Shown: positions 32,383-42,103, counted from the first letter of the stretch. The stretch: DNA of 64,000 nucleotides from Trypanosoma brucei gambiense DAL972 (GCF_000210295.1 NC_026739.1:220262-284261); one strand, 5' to 3'. Translations and numbers: made by a program. The notes: generated by a model from the letters alone, not told the origin.

Positions 32383-32577
32383 TCATGCATGGACCCACCA
32401 CAAAGTGACAAGGATGGCCACCATCATTTGAGTGGTAAGGCGCAGGGAGCTGGACATAATGGTCATTAGCGTCACACCCAGAGACTTACGTGGCGCTTCA
32501 GCAACGCATTTGAGGCGGTAATGCAGCTCAACATATCTCTGCTCGAGGTTATCAAATTCCTCCTCCGTCACCTCCAT
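32383..32577 (-). CDS. 64-aa putative tail-anchored membrane protein
   Basis: This small gene starts at the ATG at 32575-32577. It is preceded by a clear pyrimidine tract ending in TTTTAG (AG at 32616-32617), which rules out the longer 85-codon frame. The first 35 residues are acidic, then form a short amphipathic helix. Residues about 38-63 form a single hydrophobic segment ending two residues before the stop (LWWVHA). This is the layout of tail-anchored proteins inserted after translation into the mitochondrial outer membrane, ER or peroxisome, and of small complex subunits. I see no match to a named family. Size, splice-site placement and position in the array support it. Confidence 0.65.
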   Translation of the reverse strand: MEVTEEEFDNLEQRYVELHYRLKCVAEAPRKSLGVTLMTIMSSSLRLTTQMMVAILVTLWWVHA

Positions 32578-32615
32578 GCAGCGAATGGAAAGCTGAATCG
32601 CAGAAGCTATTTTGC

Positions 32616-32640
32616 CTAAAAGAGAGAAACCACGCAACAA
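32616..32640 (-). promoter_or_regulatory. predicted trans-splice acceptor of the 64-aa gene
   Basis: The minus strand reads a pyrimidine stretch (TTTCTCTCTTTTAG). The AG at 32616-32617 would give a 5' UTR of about 38 nt before the ATG at 32577. Confidence 0.5.
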
Positions 32641-32885
32641 GAAAAAACAGAGACAACAATGGGTAATTTAGAAGGAACCTGTCACACACCTACAGCCCAA
32701 AACTGCCGCAAAGCTGACTTCCTTTCAGTCCTCTTCAATTAAAAACAGTTTGAGACCACTCACTTGTGGTACTGTACCCTCTTCCATATATATATATATA
32801 TATATACCCTATGGGTGCCAAAACCTATGAAAAAAAGAAAACTCCAAAGACTGAAGGATGAAAATGAATGGCAGCAACACTCCTT

Positions 32886-34583
32886 TTACCACAGTGTGGA
32901 GGTCCTGCGTAAGCTTGCCGCGGGAACAAATTCCTCTGGAGGCAGCAGATCCTTCGTAACGGGGCAACGATACAAAACGCGTACTTCAGGACCGCGATGT
33001 GGCATGGGTGATGAATGAGAGGCTTCATTCGATTTTTCCCTGATTTGTTTTTCTAAGGCTGCCTTGTAAGCTTCCCTTTTTTGCTTGGCTTTCCGGTTCT
33101 CTTCCTCTGTATACCGTTTAGTCTCCGAAATAGTTTCCTGAAGAAGGCGTTTCTCCTCTTCCAGAGCCCTATCCTTTGCTGCACGTTGTGCCTCCCGACT
33201 GGAGGCAATGTGTTTTTCTAAGTTGTCATAGAACTCTTGCTCTCTTTTCAGCCGGTTTTTCTCCTCCCTCTCATGAGCTGAGTAAAGCAAAAATTTATCA
33301 TGGCACTCATTTGCAGAGCTAACTTTCTTCAGGCCTTCTTTCTTCTTGCTTGCATCTCGCGTAACCATGGACATGGCTTTTTGTCTCTTCAGCTTTTCAG
33401 CTCTTCGACTTTGCTTTTCTTCCCGCTCGATTCGCTCTATGTATTGATTAAACTTCTTTTCACCCTCTATTCTTTCCAGCCTCTCTCCCTTGCGGATTCT
33501 CTCAGCTTGCTCAGCTAGTTGCTTGTTCACCTCAGCAAGCTTACGACATTCATTCCATCTAACTGAAGGGTTGTCACCCTCGAAGCGAAAAAAACATTCA
33601 GTTGGTTGACCAAATGAGAGCGCTGCCGCGCCCTCCTCGACTGCACCATCGTCACTCCCGCGAGCCGCTTGTAAAGACGGATTTCTTCCCACATCGTGGA
33701 CGTATCTTTTCCCACCGAAAGAAACACCCTTGCCTCCACCATAGTTCCATGCTGCCTCCATGGCACGCTGACGTTGGCGTTCATCCCTTTTTTTCTCAGC
33801 AAGTTCACGATTTGCATCCATTAGCGCTATACATCGATCCCGTTGAATACGCTTTCTCCTTGTATCATTATTCCACGGAAAAGGCTCGTAGTGCAGATCC
33901 CAGGCCGCTCCTTCAACTGGCTCCCCCTTTTTATGATTATCTAGTGATTCAAACGCTGCCTGCTGCAGTTGGTCTCGTAAGACCTTCTTTCCTTCTATGG
34001 TTTTCTCGGGATCTAACGCATTACATGCCACGGTGTAACTTTCTATTCCGTTTGCTTCAGTCTCCATGCGCCGGCGTTGCTGAGCCTCACGTTCAGCTCT
34101 TGTGCGGTGCGCTTGCTCCATATTTACCTCTTGTAAACTCTTCAGTAGCCTTTGCTTGCACTTCGCGTCGTCCCTTTCACCCCAAGCATCAACCTCGTGA
34201 CGGTGGCACCGGTGACGCACCTTCTCTCCCATTGCTCGTTGCTTTTTCACTTCTGCCAGCTGCATGTTGATCGCGTTTCTCGACGGTATCTTGGCATCGT
34301 ATATGAGGTACTCTACATTAGGGCGATTATTTTTCCCAACTACTGTCATGACTTCACCACTGAACTCAGCCATGGGCGCGCGAGGGGCTTGCAGTTCCTT
34401 TTTTGTGTTTACCGCAGTTGCAATCCGCGCGACCTTTTGACTCACAGGCGGCCGTCTGCACGGGGACATGACGCGATGGGTGTTCCGCACCGCCTGCGCT
34501 TTTGGTTGAGGTGGTACGGGGTCATTGGGAATCGAAACCTTCAAGTGCTGAAGAAGTGCAAACTCCTGCGACGCGCATTCCAT
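32886..34583 (-). CDS. charged coiled-coil protein, possible flagellar/axonemal component
   Basis: This 565-residue protein starts at the ATG at 34581-34583; the frame extends upstream only through a TTG. It is rich in Arg, Lys, Glu and Gln and mostly long helices. A short motif of the form N-x(1-2)-LAE followed by charged residues recurs near residues 106-116, 257-266 and 351-368, spaced by low-helix, glycine-containing linkers. This recalls the segmented helical build of microtubule inner proteins, though no family match is certain. The C-terminus carries a compact motif, CPVTKDLLPPEEF, after a helical stretch. There is no signal peptide or membrane segment. A role in the axoneme is plausible but is an inference. 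Confidence 0.8.
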   Translation of the reverse strand: MECASQEFALLQHLKVSIPNDPVPPQPKAQAVRNTHRVMSPCRRPPVSQKVARIATAVNTKKELQAPRAPMAEFSGEVMTVVGKNNRPNVEYLIYDAKIPSRNAINMQLAEVKKQRAMGEKVRHRCHRHEVDAWGERDDAKCKQRLLKSLQEVNMEQAHRTRAEREAQQRRRMETEANGIESYTVACNALDPEKTIEGKKVLRDQLQQAAFESLDNHKKGEPVEGAAWDLHYEPFPWNNDTRRKRIQRDRCIALMDANRELAEKKRDERQRQRAMEAAWNYGGGKGVSFGGKRYVHDVGRNPSLQAARGSDDGAVEEGAAALSFGQPTECFFRFEGDNPSVRWNECRKLAEVNKQLAEQAERIRKGERLERIEGEKKFNQYIERIEREEKQSRRAEKLKRQKAMSMVTRDASKKKEGLKKVSSANECHDKFLLYSAHEREEKNRLKREQEFYDNLEKHIASSREAQRAAKDRALEEEKRLLQETISETKRYTEEENRKAKQKREAYKAALEKQIREKSNEASHSSPMPHRGPEVRVLYRCPVTKDLLPPEEFVPAASLRRTSTLW

Positions 34584-35250
34584 AGGGTTGTCCAATGAAG
34601 GAGTGGAGACAATTCGTACAGGTGCTTAAAAATCTTTCCTATTTTTTAAAGAAAAAGAAGAAAGGAAGGAAGGAAGAGAATTACAAAAATCGAAGTGTTT
34701 TTTTTTAAAAATTTCATGCATTCGTGGAGTAACGCAAGCGTCGCTACCTCAGGAACCAGTCAGTGGTGGAGGGGTTATGAAATTGTATACAACACGCAGA
34801 GGGGAAGAGCGGAGGATGTGAAAAATAAACACACAGTCGCTCAGCCTCGCATACGGACACCAGAAGCTGTGGCAAATGCATTGCAAATTGAGCAAAAAGG
34901 ACCCATTTCTTCGACCCATGGAAGCTGCGGTCCTCCCAACTGCAATGCGTGCGCATACGTGTCTCTGGTGTCCGTGTGTGTGGGGAAGGGGGAGAGGGGA
35001 GAAGCACAGGGGTAGAGGGCTATGTTTTTCCAAAAACAAAAAAAAAAAGAAAAGAGAGAAAGGTGAAAACACACTTTAAAAGGGAAACGAGAACGCCTCG
35101 TTGCGTCGCGAGCACCCAAAGTTTACGAAGGATTTTGGTATTCAGCAGGACACCAATATAACAAAGGTTAAGATCAAGTTCCCATCATCCGTTGTACGTA
35201 AGCATTGTCAACAACGGCGCAACCAGCTTGCTCACAGAATGTTTTTTTTC
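34584..35250. other. intergenic region
   Basis: About 0.67 kb of UTR and spacer. Several overlapping short frames on both strands at 34700-35160 disagree with each other and are judged non-coding. Confidence 0.5.
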
Positions 35251-36501
35251 CTATTTTTGCAGCAAGTGTTTTTTTACTAGTTCGCACATCCTACGATACT
35301 TCAACTTCATAACTTCCTCCTCTGAGGGAAGCTTGGCATTAGTGACGAGATGGCTCTCACCACACTCATTCGCGTTCACATCAACTTTATCGTACAATAC
35401 ACTGTAAAAAAATTTTCTCAAAGTCTTCAAGAGAATACCCTGCGACCACGCAAATCCATGGCTCGCTTCACCGGGCATAATTAATGGTCGTGACACGTAC
35501 ATATCCAACTGCTGCAACTCCACGGTCCTGTTCCCGACAATAGTCAAGATGCAGCCGCTATTCTTGTTCACATCACAGAAATGAGGAGCTGAAAAGAGGA
35601 AAATGTAGCTGGGCACGCGAAGGCCCTTACGTATCCTGCCAAACATCCAGCCAGGAAGATACCTGGACTCTCTGTACCGGTCAAAACTCATAAAGTTTTC
35701 CGAGCGCTCACTCGACGCGTGGAATTCAATACCAGCAATGTGGGTGAATAAGTCGTTGCGCAACAGAAAGTTACACAACGCGTTATGGGTGTACCTCAGA
35801 CAATTTCCTGTTGCCGTGTGTGAGCCGACGAAGGCGCAACCGGCGTAAAGCTTGTCCTCCTCCTCGTTCATGGGTTGATTTTGAACAAACTCATTTAACC
35901 GCAGCCGTGAGCGCTCCCTGGAAATTTCTTCTGTGAAACGGTACGTAGAAGCAATCCCGCTGGACGAACAGAAAAAACGCTTATTTATAATGCAGGCTAC
36001 AGGGAGCGTGGAAAAGAAGCGTCGCACCGTTTCTTCAATGGAATCCAGTGGAACATCACAGTGTATTGAGCGCAGGCGGAGCTCTGCTCGCAACGATCCG
36101 AAATCTCCCGGGGGGAACGGGTAGAACATTTCGTGGCGTCCAACCAGCGGTGTAACAGAGGGAAGGTCCAGCATACAAAGGGCGAGCATGTACAAAACCT
36201 CAACGGAGTGATGGCCGCCGTCCACGTAGTTGCCGAGGAAAACAAGATTCAGCTTTCCTTGTATTGCCCTACTTAAGACGTGCGTATCTAAACAGTGAGC
36301 CAAGTCTGCGGCGTGCCCTCTGCATGGACCTATGACGACTGTGTCACCAGAAACTTCCTCGAGTGGGCGACCACCTTCGCGACGTGAAGCGGCCGCCGAA
36401 AGCACCTTAAGGAACTCCACCGTCGCAACACATTCGCCGCGCAGCACCGACTTCACTGCCTCTCCTATATGTAGATGTGCTTCTGTCGATACAGATGGCA
36501 T
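35251..36501 (-). CDS. PPP-family serine/threonine protein phosphatase homologue, probably inactive
   Basis: This 416-residue protein has the order and spacing of the PPP phosphatase fold, but its catalytic motifs are changed. GDxHG becomes GPCRG (58-62), GDxVDRG becomes GNYVDGG (90-96), GNHE becomes GRHE (121-124) and the HGG motif becomes SSG near 180. The C-terminal SAPNYC block is kept as SAPHFCDVNKNSG (304-316). Loss of the Asp and His metal ligands in the first two motifs and of the later His argues against metal binding and catalysis. It may act as a scaffold or phosphopeptide binder. The frame is open upstream to 36597 but crosses a pyrimidine tract with AG, so translation should start at the ATG at 36499-36501. 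Confidence 0.88.
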   Translation of the reverse strand: MPSVSTEAHLHIGEAVKSVLRGECVATVEFLKVLSAAASRREGGRPLEEVSGDTVVIGPCRGHAADLAHCLDTHVLSRAIQGKLNLVFLGNYVDGGHHSVEVLYMLALCMLDLPSVTPLVGRHEMFYPFPPGDFGSLRAELRLRSIHCDVPLDSIEETVRRFFSTLPVACIINKRFFCSSSGIASTYRFTEEISRERSRLRLNEFVQNQPMNEEEDKLYAGCAFVGSHTATGNCLRYTHNALCNFLLRNDLFTHIAGIEFHASSERSENFMSFDRYRESRYLPGWMFGRIRKGLRVPSYIFLFSAPHFCDVNKNSGCILTIVGNRTVELQQLDMYVSRPLIMPGEASHGFAWSQGILLKTLRKFFYSVLYDKVDVNANECGESHLVTNAKLPSEEEVMKLKYRRMCELVKKHLLQK

Positions 36502-36709
36502 CCACACAATCCTAATCCAATACTTATACCGTGGGCAAAGAGAGAAAAATATCAAGGAAGAAGGTAAAATGGACATAACAGGGAAAGAGTTCTCCATATA
36601 CTGTTTTTAATACGCAAAACTTGTATTTTAAAATTTGTTGCATATGCGAGTATGCACGTACACGGAGGAGGTGGTTGGTGTCCTTCCTCAGCCGGCTTCC
36701 CAGCTGCCA

Positions 36710-37030
36710 TTATGCCTTTGGCGTCTGGTGCAAAGAATCAATAGTGTCGTAGTACACAGACAACAGTTCAGACACCTCCAAGTAGAGATTGCACACCCTT
36801 TGCGTTGGAGCCACAACACTGTAAGTCTGCATGACGTCCAGCACCGGCTGATTCCGTGCAGCACCGATGATGCGAAACTCAGAAAGAGTTTTACGACGGG
36901 AGTATGGGGTGAGCCGCAGCGAATGCAAGGCGTGTCGTGTATGCCTTGGAAAGGGCGAGAACTTGTAGTAGCTCTTCAAACTGTCAAGATTCCGCCGCAA
37001 ATCGCAACGCTGCTTTTGTTTTCGAGTCAT
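36710..37030 (-). CDS. hypothetical 106-aa basic protein
   Basis: This small gene starts at an ATG at 37028-37030 and sits in the array in the same orientation as its neighbours. The first 50 residues are strongly basic with aromatic residues (KSYYKF, RHTRHAL). The second half is helical and hydrophobic-amphipathic. The basic N-terminus suits a mitochondrial or nucleolar protein, but no family is recognised. A 138-codon plus-strand frame overlaps it but runs against the unit's direction and has poorer composition. Confidence 0.6.
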   Translation of the reverse strand: MTRKQKQRCDLRRNLDSLKSYYKFSPFPRHTRHALHSLRLTPYSRRKTLSEFRIIGAARNQPVLDVMQTYSVVAPTQRVCNLYLEVSELLSVYYDTIDSLHQTPKA

Positions 37031-37347
37031 TCCTTTCGCTATGCTAGTTGATGTTGACTAGACATATTGGTGCAATCAATCAAAATAGTAAGGGGTAGTC
37101 TTCTCTTTCTTTCTTCAGTTGGGAAAAATTGAATAGGTGCACGCACGAGCCCCGCCCTGCTGTACAATGCTGCCCACCCCCTCCCCCAAGAACATGAAAG
37201 GTAAATGATAAACAGTGAAAAAGGTTCATATCATAACCTTCTCCTTCGCTAGTGAGTGAACAGGTCCCAGTGCAGAGTTATGAGTATACTTACCCGCGCA
37301 CGTACCCTATTTTTTTTTTCTCAACAGACCGACCGTACCGGGGATCG
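37031..37347. other. short intergenic region
   Basis: UTR and spacer sequence between the mS29 gene and the 106-aa gene. No other feature was seen. Confidence 0.45.
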
Positions 37348-38844
37348 CTACCTTACCCCCACGGCACCGCTAGACGCACCGCGTGACATTCCTTCCATCC
37401 TACGTTTCAGTAGATACTGTTTCTGGCGTGTCCTTTGGTAATCGTAACGCCACACGAGCTCCTGATGGTAGTGATCCACCACACCCTGTGGGTTCCGTCC
37501 TGAGAGGAACCCAATCTTGTATAATTTTCGCTCGAAGTCACTTGAGGCATGCCACAACGGTCCCCAGCCAAGACCGGCTAGCTCACCAGAATTAATAAGA
37601 AAACGAAGAAACGATCGATACTCGTACTCGTCAAAGTTGCCGATTTGAATCGGATGAAAGTGTGAATCCTTCTCCGGGTCATACGGTGCGTACTCATCCA
37701 AACTATTAGCGAAACGGTCCGTTTCAACGTTCGGAAACCCGCTAATTCCATCAAACGGCTTAAAGTCCCTTGTTGTGCACGTAATGAAGAATTTGTTAGG
37801 GTCGTCACCGGAGAGGATCATTTTATTTAACCCACGAACGAAACTGAGCCGCGAGGCGGGGATGCGCGGAAGCTCTTGCGGGTAAAGGTCAATATCAGTT
37901 GAACTTTCGTTAAAAGAAGCCAAACCACGAAGAAAGTCTGGGTGCGGATACCGGAAGTGCGTCTCGTGCGAAAAGAGGTTCCAGCCGTCCACAACAATAA
38001 CAACTGGAAGCTTCTTTTCTTCACTCAATTCGTCCATGAGAAATTTAACACACACACTTTGGCGATCAATTGAGGCCGGGGCCACGGCTCGGTGTCCCCA
38101 CTCGCACAACTCATAGAGGTTTTGTGGTTGCCGTTCCCCTTGTTCGGTAGGCAGGTCCTTCGGAGTGCATCTCAATTTCCATGAGGTTAGTGTTGCACGA
38201 TTGGCGACGGCAAAGTACTTCAAGAAGGAGCGTGCAGCATCCGGAGCATCAAAAAATCCGGGTAAAATAGTGCTTGGCCAACACCACTCTCCGTGAGTCC
38301 AAGCTTTCGCATCTGGAACATACAGCGTCACGATATTTCTACTTCGAGCGAAGTGCACCACTTGACACATCAGTGCACTCTTTCCGCATCCGGTTGGTCC
38401 GTCGACGATAAACCCTGTTCTGCCGTTCGTCAAAGAACTAAGCACAGAACGTTTGGTATGCCAATGCTGTACTTTGTCAACAAACAAATTAAGCAGGTGC
38501 GTTTCCTTACGATACAAGAACCCCCTCGGGTGCCCAGGGGGCATCGTCTGAAATACTCTTCCTCCTAAACCTTCTGGAAAAAATTGCATCAACTCGTCGT
38601 TACCTACACAGTACATCGAGTTAATGTCGTTAAAGCTAAGCTGCGTTGGGGTGAGCTGTGGCGGATGCGAGTACGTCCGGCTAACGGTTCGGACGGGAAC
38701 ACCGTTCTTTAACTTACGTGTTTCCTTCAGGGCAATTGCACCATCCCACATTGCCACCGGTGCTTCACAGGCGTCTGTGTAACATGTGACGGGGGGGCGC
38801 ATGTACATTGCAGCCAAGCTCTTCTTTAGGGTCTTGGAGCGCAT
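37348..38844 (-). CDS. DAP3: mitochondrial ribosomal small-subunit protein mS29 (DAP3)
   Basis: mS29 is a GTP-binding protein of the mitoribosomal small subunit, located in its head. The 498-residue protein starts at the ATG at 38842-38844 and has an intact P-loop, GPTGCGKS at 149-156. A Walker B-like strand (VVIVVDGW) lies at 281-288. Further DAP3 hallmarks include the WTHGEW segment after the P-loop and the FITCTTRDFKPFDG block downstream. The N-terminal 90 residues are basic at first and include a probable targeting region. The length exceeds that of typical animal DAP3 (about 400), in line with the enlarged trypanosome mitoribosomal proteins. Confidence 0.88.
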   Translation of the reverse strand: MRSKTLKKSLAAMYMRPPVTCYTDACEAPVAMWDGAIALKETRKLKNGVPVRTVSRTYSHPPQLTPTQLSFNDINSMYCVGNDELMQFFPEGLGGRVFQTMPPGHPRGFLYRKETHLLNLFVDKVQHWHTKRSVLSSLTNGRTGFIVDGPTGCGKSALMCQVVHFARSRNIVTLYVPDAKAWTHGEWCWPSTILPGFFDAPDAARSFLKYFAVANRATLTSWKLRCTPKDLPTEQGERQPQNLYELCEWGHRAVAPASIDRQSVCVKFLMDELSEEKKLPVVIVVDGWNLFSHETHFRYPHPDFLRGLASFNESSTDIDLYPQELPRIPASRLSFVRGLNKMILSGDDPNKFFITCTTRDFKPFDGISGFPNVETDRFANSLDEYAPYDPEKDSHFHPIQIGNFDEYEYRSFLRFLINSGELAGLGWGPLWHASSDFERKLYKIGFLSGRNPQGVVDHYHQELVWRYDYQRTRQKQYLLKRRMEGMSRGASSGAVGVR

Positions 38845-39152
38845 CCCTTAGTGATTTATTGGCTTGACCTAAGTTGTCCAGCAGAAAGTAATACGGGGGG
38901 AAGTGGGAAAAATATTTACGCACGATGAACCTCATGTAGTTCGGAGACGGTGATAGTGCAAGGGGCGTCTTTGGCCCCCCACGCACAACGTGATGTAAAA
39001 AAGTCTGAAGTCAAAAGCGTAGCTTCCTCCCTTTTCTCATCAACAGACGGCGATACACACACGCACATTTCTTTATTACTAGGGGTTTGAGTAAAACGAG
39101 AGAAAGAGCCGTCACCACGGAGCGTGATAACCAATATGCACCCTTGTTGTGA
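38845..39152. other. short intergenic region
   Basis: UTR and spacer sequence between the proteasome and mS29 genes. Confidence 0.45.
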
Positions 39153-40001
39153 CTACTGAGAAGTCATTAGGTTCTGGCATACCTTTGCAGAGCTACTGTA
39201 GGGAGGGTTTTGCACAGCCAACTCAGCATATTTGGGGTCCTTTTCCATGCAATACGGAGTCATCGTCCACGGCACAGTTACATCTTCCGGTTCGCCTTGA
39301 TGAAGAGCAATAGTCCTGATTAACCCACCGCTGGAACCGTCTCGACTGTACGCGTGCGCGACGGCGCGCTGACAGAAACGGATGCATTCTTCTTTCGTCA
39401 TCCCCGGTTTGTAATTGGCGTCGAAGAATGAATACAGGAAAACAGAACCACTTCCCCCCAGAGCATAGTCCAGCTTCACGCACGCACCACCGGTAGGAAT
39501 GCTATAAACAGATCCCCCGTTCAAAGGATCATAACCAGCCACAATAATACCAGCGGTTATATTCCACTTGTTCATATAGCACAGCTTTTTGAATATATTG
39601 GCTGCTGTTGCAACATTCACCGGCTGCGAAATATCTGTCTCATAGCTCTCTAGATAATTTGCTGTCTGCTCGGCGAGTGCCTGAGTGTCGGCGGCAGACC
39701 CACTCCGGCAGCAGTATATCCTTTTGGCCAACTTCGTCAGCTTGTTGCTCGCGCGATTTACCACATAAGCTCCCGTGGAAGTTCGCGAATCAGCGGCCAG
39801 AACGACTCCATCCTTATAAGAAACAGCCATGATGGTTGTTCCGAGTGAAACCGCCTCACTCAGTTGCGGGTCGAGGACTGCAGCATCTGGTTGGAAATAT
39901 TCCCTTGCAGTTTGGGCTGGTCCATTTGCTGTCGGTTCATGCGCCAGCGTCAGCGGGTACGAGGGTTCGTGCAAGAGTGTACCGGGGGGGCGTCTCAACA
40001 T
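39153..40001 (-). CDS. PSMB6: 20S proteasome beta-1 subunit (caspase-like, PSMB6 type)
   Basis: This is a catalytic subunit of the 20S proteasome core. The 282-residue precursor has a 54-residue propeptide ending in Leu-Gly. Cleavage before Thr55 would expose the nucleophile (TTIMAV). Counting from that Thr as 1, Asp17, Arg19 and Lys33 are present, and Arg45 in the CCRSGSAADTQ block fits the acidic-residue (caspase-like) preference of beta-1. The SRDGSSGG motif that completes the active site is intact. The ATG at 39999-40001 is the only sensible start. The C-terminal tail after the fold is longer than in yeast or human beta-1. Confidence 0.95.
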   Translation of the reverse strand: MLRRPPGTLLHEPSYPLTLAHEPTANGPAQTAREYFQPDAAVLDPQLSEAVSLGTTIMAVSYKDGVVLAADSRTSTGAYVVNRASNKLTKLAKRIYCCRSGSAADTQALAEQTANYLESYETDISQPVNVATAANIFKKLCYMNKWNITAGIIVAGYDPLNGGSVYSIPTGGACVKLDYALGGSGSVFLYSFFDANYKPGMTKEECIRFCQRAVAHAYSRDGSSGGLIRTIALHQGEPEDVTVPWTMTPYCMEKDPKYAELAVQNPPYSSSAKVCQNLMTSQ

Positions 40002-40243
40002 TCTTTCTTATTTCTGGATTTCTTTGTGGGAAACTTTGTTAAACTCCGAAAAAAAATAGATGTCATAAGTATCAGCTAATGAGACCGGGGGAGTGGTGTG
40101 GCACTGACAGGGTTAACTAAGTGATGTTCCCACCACGCAAAAATAGTTGACAAGTTAAGCTCCACTATCGGTATTGGACTCTCCCCCCTTTTGGTTCTTC
40201 TTTTTCTCCGTGTTAAGAACAACTGGAGGACAAGAGGTACTTA

Positions 40244-40891
40244 CTAGAATATAGTGAATGTTTTCTTGAGCTCCTCGCCCACATTATGGTCCGTTGGGTT
40301 TGCCATCGCCTCATATACAACATTAGTCGCCGTCTGCTGGTAAACCGGTCTCCCCGTCGACTCGCCGAAAAGTTCTATCCGAAGTATGTGGGTTTCGTCG
40401 TCCCCGAAACTATGCTCGAATAGCATTCCCAGACACCCTGCTGAGGAAAATTTCGCCGGGTTCAAACGGTACGCTATGCGGTCGTCGGCAGACACCTGGG
40501 CGAGTTGAATCTCCTCCTGGTGTTGTAAACGTCGAACGGAATCAAATCCAACAACACTGGTGGGGTTGCAGAACAGCTTCACTTGGGAAGGGGCGAAATC
40601 GTCATTGGTTCCAAGGATCGATACGGATCTAATACGGCAAACCTCCTTGAGTGGAATGAGCAAAAGCAACTCCGGGTCAGCATCACTACATATTGGTTGA
40701 TCGTTGTCACCTTTCGCCGGATCAAAGATACGCGCTGCCTCTGAAACACTATTTCGCGAATTCCACAGCTGCAAAAGATCAACGTCCACTTGTGCATTTA
40801 GTGGCGACCCCACACCAAACATACCGCCACGCGCAAATCCGTCCTGAAGATGATCATGTGTCCCGGTGCCTTGACGGCAGTTGCAAGGCAT
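40244..40891 (-). CDS. PITHD1: PITH-domain protein (PITHD1-like)
   Basis: This 215-residue protein consists almost wholly of a PITH domain, the proteasome-interacting thioredoxin C-terminal domain. The short N-terminus contains Cys and His residues (PCNCRQ), as in PITHD1. It is followed by the domain's characteristic blocks: acidic SDADPELLLLIP, the VKLFCNP strand and the terminal NVVYEAMANPTDH. The frame is open upstream to 41026, but that part reads a T-rich splice region ending in AG three bases before the ATG at 40889-40891. PITH proteins associate with the 26S proteasome; it neighbours a proteasome subunit gene, which in trypanosomes may be coincidence. Confidence 0.9.
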   Translation of the reverse strand: MPCNCRQGTGTHDHLQDGFARGGMFGVGSPLNAQVDVDLLQLWNSRNSVSEAARIFDPAKGDNDQPICSDADPELLLLIPLKEVCRIRSVSILGTNDDFAPSQVKLFCNPTSVVGFDSVRRLQHQEEIQLAQVSADDRIAYRLNPAKFSSAGCLGMLFEHSFGDDETHILRIELFGESTGRPVYQQTATNVVYEAMANPTDHNVGEELKKTFTIF

Positions 40892-41203
40892 CAACTGTTT
40901 ATTTATTTTTTTTAGCTCATCCAAAAACAATCCATCACAACATGAGGTAAATGAGCGCAAAAAAAAGAAAAAGGTCAACAACGAAAGGGCGGTAAAGAAA
41001 AAACAAAACAAAAAGCAGCGCTCCACTAAACATTATCAGAAATAATGGAGACTTTCAAGGAGGCACGCACATCATGATAACAAAAGCACGATGAAAGTAC
41101 GGAGACGGCTTCACTCCGCTCACACAGCGAACACCGTCGTTAATGTGAATCTTACTTCTCATTAAATACCCCATGCACACGCACGACGAAAGAAATCATC
41201 CCT
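40892..41203. other. short intergenic region
   Basis: T-rich splice region and spacer between the eIF2B alpha and PITH genes. Confidence 0.45.
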
Positions 41204-42103
41204 CTACTGGCATTTCCCCGGCGCAAAGAGCGCGGTATGATATCTGAACATTTCGTAAGTGACAGCGGAGGGAGGCATTATACCTTGCTCAGAAAAAACA
41301 AGCGTGACCATCGATGGAGGAACAAATTCTACGAGGGGTACATCGCTACTCCCTTCGGGCTGCCTGAGATCTGCGGTGCTGAGGGGGAAAATGTGGGCAA
41401 ACTTAAAGGTCTCACAGAGGACGTAGAAGGGAACATTCATAGCAGATGCCACTGTTGCTATTTGTAGCGATCCCGTTGAATGAACGAGCCCTCCATGCTC
41501 GGTAACACAGTAAGCACCGGTGACGACAAAATCTACTTTGCTCATAACAGCGCCTACACCGGCATCTGGTATGATGGTGCAGTATTGCTGAAGCTTTTCT
41601 TTAAGTTTCAACCCTTCATGAGTTGCAGATGCTTTTCTTAAAAGTGCCTCACCGGTACCCTGAGGGTACTTTGCTGTTGCCGGACGACCCTCACAAATGT
41701 AAAAATGAACACCCTCCCGCTCCTGAATGGCACAGGCAATCGCGAGGGCCAACAAATCACCACAACCGTGAACCAGTATTCGCGAGGTGCTTCGGATGAA
41801 AGGAAGCATGTCATTGATTTGGTCTTTTTGGCTGCACTCAAAATCCCTGAGTCGTGACTCGCACCGTGCATTCATGTCAACTAAACTACTCCTTAAGTCT
41901 GGGCTGTTTGCCGCGTCTTTAGTTAGGTCTATGCGAAACCGCTCAAAGCCGTCACCGATAGACTTGTAGCCCTTCAACATATTCGTTATTTCCTTATCGA
42001 GCTCTGAATATGTTGAAAACTGTTTAGATGTCAGCAGCTCTTGCACCTCCTTCACCACCCTGATCATGATGCTAATATCATAGTCATCATGGGGCACTTC
42101 CAT
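41204..42103 (-). CDS. EIF2B1: translation initiation factor eIF2B, alpha subunit
   Basis: eIF2B alpha is a regulatory subunit of the guanine-nucleotide exchange factor for eIF2. The 299-residue protein has the usual length of about 300. It shows the IF-2B family layout: an N-terminal helical domain, then a Rossmann-like domain with ILVHGCGDL, the VDFVVTGAYCVTEHGG block and the FYVLCETFKF block that distinguishes the alpha subunit. The start is the ATG at 42101-42103, just after a TCTAG acceptor (AG at 42129-42130). The longer frame to 42340 reads through a splice tract. In trypanosomes eIF2B would couple eIF2 phosphorylation to translation, by homology. Confidence 0.92.
   Translation of the reverse strand: MEVPHDDYDISIMIRVVKEVQELLTSKQFSTYSELDKEITNMLKGYKSIGDGFERFRIDLTKDAANSPDLRSSLVDMNARCESRLRDFECSQKDQINDMLPFIRSTSRILVHGCGDLLALAIACAIQEREGVHFYICEGRPATAKYPQGTGEALLRKASATHEGLKLKEKLQQYCTIIPDAGVGAVMSKVDFVVTGAYCVTEHGGLVHSTGSLQIATVASAMNVPFYVLCETFKFAHIFPLSTADLRQPEGSSDVPLVEFVPPSMVTLVFSEQGIMPPSAVTYEMFRYHTALFAPGKCQ

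Noticed and set aside
36635..37051. 138-codon plus-strand frame
   Set aside because: It overlaps a better minus-strand gene that agrees with the unit's direction.
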